From Pseudoalteromonas shioyasakiensis (GTDB lineage Bacteria; Pseudomonadota; Gammaproteobacteria; Enterobacterales; Alteromonadaceae), in NCBI GenBank assembly GCA_013391845.1, contig CP058414.1, positions 2,528,501 to 2,592,500 on the forward strand: a stretch of DNA of 64,000 nt. Direction: 5' to 3'. Positions 60,039 through 64,000 of this stretch are shown here, in pieces. The notes beneath the pieces were generated by a model. That model searched no databases, was not told the origin of the DNA, and saw only the letters and a list, made by a program, of their open reading frames with translations. Position 1 is the first letter of the stretch; each line of letters begins with the position of its first letter. The translations under genes and the position numbers were made by a program.

Positions 60039-63000
60039 TAGCCAGCAAGCTCCATCAATTGTTCAAAACTTTGTGCGGGATCGTCTGACTTAATTGTCAA
60101 GCTATCAATATGTACACTCTTACGATTGTCACTCTCACTTGAGTTATTGGTGTGATGTGAATTACGCGTTAGGTTTTGTAAAAACGATGACTTTTGAACC
60201 TTCGCTTTATAGGTATTATTTTGCTGTTGCTGCTCATTACTTAATTGTTCAATGTTATATGCACTGTCAGTGGCTGAGTTAGTAACAGCCTGATCCATTT
60301 TACTAGTTGGCAACGCCTGATAAGGTGTAATGACTTGATTAACACTCGCCAGTTTCGCATTTGTGCTATTAAATTCTGGCGAGTTAACTGCGTTAGTAAA
60401 ATTATTAGCTGTGTTTACTACTGACGTTTGTAGTGCTGATTGAGTTGCTAACAGTGTTAATCGTTCACTAGGGCCGACATAGTTATTTGTAGCTGTACTC
60501 GATGCCGATGTGTTCGTTGCATCATTTGCTGCAGCATAGTTACTCATAGCTATGATTGAATTAGCCGCCTGTGTTGCGGTATTGCTTACACTGTTTTCAA
60601 TAGCACCATTAACAGCTGTGTTTGCTGTAACTGAATTCGCCGTTTGAAAAGCTGTATTGCTTGCACTGTTTTCAATGGCACCTTTCACTGCTGTGTTTGC
60701 TGTGACTGAGTTAACAGTTTGTGTAGCTTTATTGCGTGCGCTGTTTTCAATAGCACTATTAACAGCTGTATTTGCTGTAACTGAGTTAGCCGCTTGTGTC
60801 GCTACATTACTTACGCTCTTTTCAATTACGCTATTCGCGGCTGAGTTTGCTGTAACTTGATTAACGGCAAGTGTAGCTACATTGCTTACACTGCTTTCAA
60901 TCGCATTTCTTAATTCTGTGTCACGAATACTCGAAACGGTTTTATTGGTAAGTAAGTTATCAACATCATCACTTACTGAAGCATAGTTAGATGTAACGCT
61001 GTCGGCTGGTAATTGTGCTGCTTTGTTTATAACGGTTTGGCCGTATTCACGACTAAACGCATTATCCGCATTTTGCATCACAAAGTTATTTGGTTTTGAT
61101 TGTGATTGTATAGACTCTAATTGCTCTGCTTTCGCTTTAACAGCGATGTCATCACCAGTGAAGAAGGACACCACCATATTAAGCACACCGTTGTCAGCAA
61201 TACTCTTTAAAAAGCCGGTAATACGTTCAAAAATACCACCGATGGAATTGCTTACCCCACTAAAAAACTGAGTTACAAAACTAAATTTATCGCTAATGTA
61301 GGCTACGAACTGCTCAACAAGTCCCCCTGCACCATCCCACAGGCTTGAGAAAAACCCAATTACACCTTGTGCAATATCTGCAAAGAATCCACTTATTGCA
61401 CTGCTAATACTTGAAACCGTATTCCATAAGAAAGTAAACACTGATCCAATAGCTGAAATTGCGGGGGATAATAGGTCATAAATACCGCTAGCAATGGTTT
61501 TGATTAACCACCACATAAGCTGCAATGGTAACGTTAATAAATCAAACGCTACACGCAACCCTTGGGATATAATTGAGCTTTCAGCCCAATCATTAAATGC
61601 AGCGGTAATATCATCAAAGTAATAAACCAATGCAGCCACAGCCGCAATCAAGGCAATGACACCTGCGACTACCCACGTAATTGGATTAGCCCAAAGTGCC
61701 GCGTTAAATAACCATGTAGCCGCTTGGCCTGCTAGCATCACCGTTTTAAACGCGCCCATAGCAAGTGCCGCGGTTCCCATGCTAGCAATAAGCGCCACAA
61801 AGCCTGCAACGCGTAAAGCAACTAGTGCGCCTTGCCATAACCTTGTAATTAAAAGGTGTGCATTCGTTAGGGCAATACCTGACAACATTGCCATACGATA
61901 CAAGCCCATAACTGCATTAAACGCCCCCATGATCACAATGTAACCAGTGAATGCAACAATGGCCCCAGCAATGATCCCCGTTAACGTGGGGAACGCTTGA
62001 GATAACCATACAACCGTTTGAAGTAATGACGACAACACATCAACAACAGGCTCTATAATGGGTAATACAGCTTGCCCTAAACTGGTCAATGCTGCATTGA
62101 GTGAGCCCCCAAACTTACTCCAAGACGTGCTCATTGCATCAGCCATTTCAACTGCAACACCCATATCAGTAATATTTGCTAGCGCTGAAATATTGCCTTT
62201 TAACTGCTCTGTTTGAGGCATTAGTAACTTAAGCATGGCAACAGCTTCATCACTACCAAATGCATTTTTAAGCGCATCTGATTTTGCAACAGTGTCAATT
62301 TCACCAAAGCGCCCTTTCAAGCGCTCAATGACTTGCACCATGGGCAGTAACTTACCTTGTGAATCTGTTAGCTGAATACCTAACTTTTGCTGTGCACTGC
62401 CAACACCAGTTAAAAATGCTTTGTATTTTGTGCCCGCTTCTGAGCCTGACATGGTAGCCTGTAACTGACCCATCACCGCCATTGATTCATTCATTTCAAT
62501 GCCGTGTGAATTAGCTGCTGCACCTAAGCTTGAGAACGCCCCCGCCATTTCACTACCGGTGGTTTTAAACATACGAACGCTGGCAGCGGTTTGCCCTGTC
62601 AGCATGTTTATCCATTCGCTTTTACCCACTTCCTTTGCAGTATCTTGGTAAATACCGTACATGGTGCCAAAATAATCTGTGGTTGTGGCCGCATCTGACT
62701 TTGTGCCTTTTGCCAAAATAGCTGACGAATTGGTAAATGTTGAAAGTTCTTTACCAGTGAGGCCAGCAATTGCAGATTGAATGTCGTAGGAGCTGCGAAT
62801 AATATCGGCTGAATTACCACCGTAATTACTCACAAAGTTAAGCGCGGTGTTATTCAGTTGTGTGAGGGCTTCGTTGCTCACATTCAACGAACTCACTTCG
62901 CCCATAGCGGCTTGCGCTTCAATAGCAGGATTAAGCGAACCAACCAACATCATGGCACCGCCAGCGGCGCTCATTAATCCACCCGTCATTTGTTCTTTCG

Positions 63001-63121
63001 CGGCGGCGGTTTGTTCACTCAGTTGATTAATTTTAGACATGATCTTATTAACCGGGCCGGTCACCTTATCAATGACCCCGATTGAATACATCAGTTTGTC
63101 TAATTTGCTGAGTGAACTCAT
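60038..63121 (-). CDS. Tail tape-measure protein
   Basis: 1027 residues. Coiled-coil N-terminus, then a TP901-type core (GGNSADIIRSSYDIQSAIAG; TAASVRMFKTTGSEMAGAFS), several hydrophobic segments (about 385-500, e.g. ALVALRVAGFVALIASMGTA) for membrane insertion on DNA delivery, and a repeat-rich C-terminal third. The length would predict a tail of roughly 150 nm by the usual 0.15 nm per residue rule. The start follows the chaperone-extension TAG directly. Confidence 0.93.
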   Translation of the reverse strand: MSSLSKLDKLMYSIGVIDKVTGPVNKIMSKINQLSEQTAAAKEQMTGGLMSAAGGAMMLVGSLNPAIEAQAAMGEVSSLNVSNEALTQLNNTALNFVSNYGGNSADIIRSSYDIQSAIAGLTGKELSTFTNSSAILAKGTKSDAATTTDYFGTMYGIYQDTAKEVGKSEWINMLTGQTAASVRMFKTTGSEMAGAFSSLGAAANSHGIEMNESMAVMGQLQATMSGSEAGTKYKAFLTGVGSAQQKLGIQLTDSQGKLLPMVQVIERLKGRFGEIDTVAKSDALKNAFGSDEAVAMLKLLMPQTEQLKGNISALANITDMGVAVEMADAMSTSWSKFGGSLNAALTSLGQAVLPIIEPVVDVLSSLLQTVVWLSQAFPTLTGIIAGAIVAFTGYIVIMGAFNAVMGLYRMAMLSGIALTNAHLLITRLWQGALVALRVAGFVALIASMGTAALAMGAFKTVMLAGQAATWLFNAALWANPITWVVAGVIALIAAVAALVYYFDDITAAFNDWAESSIISQGLRVAFDLLTLPLQLMWWLIKTIASGIYDLLSPAISAIGSVFTFLWNTVSSISSAISGFFADIAQGVIGFFSSLWDGAGGLVEQFVAYISDKFSFVTQFFSGVSNSIGGIFERITGFLKSIADNGVLNMVVSFFTGDDIAVKAKAEQLESIQSQSKPNNFVMQNADNAFSREYGQTVINKAAQLPADSVTSNYASVSDDVDNLLTNKTVSSIRDTELRNAIESSVSNVATLAVNQVTANSAANSVIEKSVSNVATQAANSVTANTAVNSAIENSARNKATQTVNSVTANTAVKGAIENSASNTAFQTANSVTANTAVNGAIENSVSNTATQAANSIIAMSNYAAANDATNTSASSTATNNYVGPSERLTLLATQSALQTSVVNTANNFTNAVNSPEFNSTNAKLASVNQVITPYQALPTSKMDQAVTNSATDSAYNIEQLSNEQQQQNNTYKAKVQKSSFLQNLTRNSHHTNNSSESDNRKSVHIDSLTIKSDDPAQSFEQLMELAG
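60540..60914. repeat. Five tandem 75-bp repeats in the tape-measure gene
   Basis: Copies begin with GCTGTGTTTGCTGT-like phrases at 60615, 60690, 60765 and 60840, exactly 75 bp apart, plus a more diverged copy. On the minus strand each encodes 25 residues of the type SVTANTAVNGAIENSVSNTA. Gain or loss of whole units would alter tail length without a frameshift. Confidence 0.9.
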
Positions 63122-63579
63122 CTAACCATCACCATTAAGCGCCATACAAATGCCGTTGTTGACGGCGGTGGCTAATAATTCATTTTGTTGAAGCTCTAAA
63201 AATAGGGCCTGCGCTAAGCTTTCATCGGTTACTGGCATCGCGCCAAAATACTTAGCGTGATAAGCCAGTAGCTGATCCGTTCGGTTTTTCTTTATTTGCT
63301 TGGCGCGTTCTTCGATTTTTTTACGGTGAAGTTAAACTCCGGCTGAAAATCTTCTACAACCGTCGCCGCTAAATGCAAAGCCGCACCCGGTTGCTGTAAG
63401 AGGTCTTTCAACTCTTTAACTTGTGACTCATCCACCGTTGACATTAAAAAGTTCGTTGCCGGTTGCACTTTATTGTTTGGCGTAATCGAGTTGATGTATT
63501 TGTTATAAGACTGCGTATCAACACTGAATTTAAACTCAGTCGTTCCCGCATCGATAATAATTGGTTTAGTTAATGCCAT
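63122..63579 (-). CDS. Tail-assembly chaperone, -1 frameshifted long form (E+E'/gpGT type)
   Basis: The 95-residue frame (63292-63579) reads to GTA AAA AAA TCG. A -1 slip on A_AAA_AAA (63322-63316) skips its stop and continues in the next frame for 64 codons to TAG at 63122. The predicted fusion is 152 residues, ending in IEERAKQIKKNRTDQLLAYH... and MALNGDG. The extension lacks its own plausible start and fills the gap before the tape measure exactly. Paired short and long chaperones made by frameshift are conserved in P2 (E/E+E'), lambda (G/GT) and Mu; they wrap the tape measure during tube growth. Confidence 0.88.
63292..63579 (-). CDS. Tail-assembly chaperone, short form (gpE/G type)
   Basis: 95 residues from ATG 63579 (AGAGAG upstream). 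The frame continues upstream but in the YkuD-like gene, which it overlaps by 14 bp. The sequence (MALTKPIIIDAGTTEFKFSV) and the beta-rich core resemble the putative phage tail assembly chaperone family. Its position just before the tape measure supports that. The short form should be the major product. Confidence 0.85.
   Translation of the reverse strand: MALTKPIIIDAGTTEFKFSVDTQSYNKYINSITPNNKVQPATNFLMSTVDESQVKELKDLLQQPGAALHLAATVVEDFQPEFNFTVKKSKNAPSK
63316..63322 (-). promoter_or_regulatory. Programmed -1 ribosomal frameshift site A_AAA_AAA
   Basis: Seven consecutive T on the plus strand read as A AAA AAA in the chaperone frame (codons 87-88, Lys-Lys). The heptamer allows perfect re-pairing of both tRNALys one base back and is among the most efficient bacterial slippery sites. 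Confidence 0.85.
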
Positions 63580-64000
63580 GTTCTTTGCTCTCTTTAATAT
63601 CTGCTTGCTCAAGCAGCGTGTATGTAAAATAAGGGCCGTACTTGGCTGCTGATTGCTCACACAAAGCAATAAACTCAGCAAAGTCATTCGGGCTTGCAAA
63701 CACCTGGCAACCCGCTGACCACTTATCAACTTGGGTTGATGTGGTTTTACTGTTTGCGCGGTGGCAGTTGATGCCAAAATACCCTTGCTGTAGCACTGCT
63801 TGGGGTGTGACGTCCGTGTCTAATTCGGTGTCTTGGTTGTTGTCACGTAAAACAACAACCGGTTTATGTTGGACTAACGCACGGTATTTCCCTTGGTGAT
63901 AACCCAAAGCCCATAAACTTTTATGCTGCCCTGCAATAAGTACCGCTGTACCATCAACGTTCATAGGGTGTTTGCGCCAGTAAAGGCCTGCATCAGTCGT
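63566..64000 (-). CDS. YkuD-like phage cell-wall enzyme (3' part of the gene)
   Basis: The frame is open through the right edge; an internal Met at 63964 could be mistaken for the start. The upstream residues TTDAGLYWRKHP and MNVDGTAVLIAGQHKS match the known longer family. Motif GINCHRANSKTTSTQ followed by VDKWSAGCQVF gives His...SAGC, the arrangement of L,D-transpeptidase/YkuD domains. It probably modifies or cuts peptidoglycan during lysis or tail entry. It is the most upstream visible tail gene. Confidence 0.75.
   Translation of the reverse strand, partial: TTDAGLYWRKHPMNVDGTAVLIAGQHKSLWALGYHQGKYRALVQHKPVVVLRDNNQDTELDTDVTPQAVLQQGYFGINCHRANSKTTSTQVDKWSAGCQVFASPNDFAEFIALCEQSAAKYGPYFTYTLLEQADIKESKEHGIN

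Larger units (their letters stand above)
51075..64000. mobile_element. Contractile-tail module of a P2/K139-like prophage (or tailocin), continues beyond the window
   Basis: Thirteen tightly packed or overlapping minus-strand genes encode tail assembly, tape measure, baseplate, fibre and spike functions. They are set off from the host block by a 417-bp gap. Capsid, portal, terminase, repressor and integrase are not visible, so an intact prophage cannot be distinguished from a tailocin here. DUF2590 and the gene order recall the K139/kappa vibriophage group rather than P2 itself. Confidence 0.85.

Noticed and set aside
60540..60914. CRISPR-like regular repeats
   Set aside because: Repeats are contiguous 75-bp coding units in frame with the tape measure, without unique spacers or cas genes.

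Overview
The window looks like the chromosome of a marine gammaproteobacterium of the order Alteromonadales, most likely Pseudoalteromonas. The grounds are a low-GC sequence, a TonB-receptor-based maltodextrin locus with TGCATACGTATTCA-type operators, a monomeric isocitrate dehydrogenase, a Pla-1/cef-type lipase and conserved aat-bpt-infA / clpSA synteny. The assignment rests on gene content and protein similarity recalled from memory; no database search was run.

Region 1 (1-12.4 kb) is a starch/maltodextrin utilisation locus. On the minus strand lie an outer-membrane TonB-dependent receptor, a flavin-dependent tryptophan-halogenase-like protein, a secreted cyclomaltodextrinase-type GH13 enzyme, a GH13 lipoprotein, an MFS sugar permease and the 5' part of a GH15 glucoamylase lipoprotein. 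A cytoplasmic GH13 alpha-glucosidase diverges from the receptor. Three copies of a CATACGTATG-centred palindrome mark the probable regulon of a LacI-type MalR. The 680-bp divergent control region also holds perfect or near-perfect palindromes resembling PdhR and NtrC sites.

Region 2 (12.4-37.5 kb) is mostly housekeeping: a YqhA-like membrane protein, small proteins, topA, a large Ig-repeat lipoprotein, a dicarboxylate/glutamate symporter, sohB, an extracellular lipase, yciK, pssA, trxB, then the N-degron genes aat-bpt, infA, clpA-clpS, cspD and icd. Strong intrinsic terminators separate most units.

Region 3 (37.5-50.4 kb) is a signalling and transport block: a Tat-exported solute-binding protein in tandem with a membrane hybrid histidine kinase, a second hybrid kinase (GAF-PAS), two diguanylate cyclases with intact GGDEF/GGEEF and RxxD inhibitory sites, a TIGR01777 epimerase, and a LysR regulator divergent from an SbtA-type transporter. 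It ends with two unknown small membrane proteins.

Just upstream of these (50.48-50.66 kb) is a 58-codon gene for a putative secreted peptide. It carries two identical 13-residue repeats whose codons differ only synonymously. I consider this the most novel item.

Region 4 (51.1-64 kb, running off the right edge) is the contractile-tail module of a P2/K139-like prophage, or possibly a tailocin, transcribed leftward. In order it encodes a YkuD-like cell-wall enzyme, a tail-assembly chaperone with an unannotated -1 frameshift extension at A_AAA_AAA, the tape measure, a DUF2590 protein, J- and I-like baseplate proteins, a repeat-rich tail fibre, an Asp-box receptor-binding protein, accessory proteins including DUF1353, a D-like hub and a V-like spike. 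Capsid, terminase and integrase are not in view.
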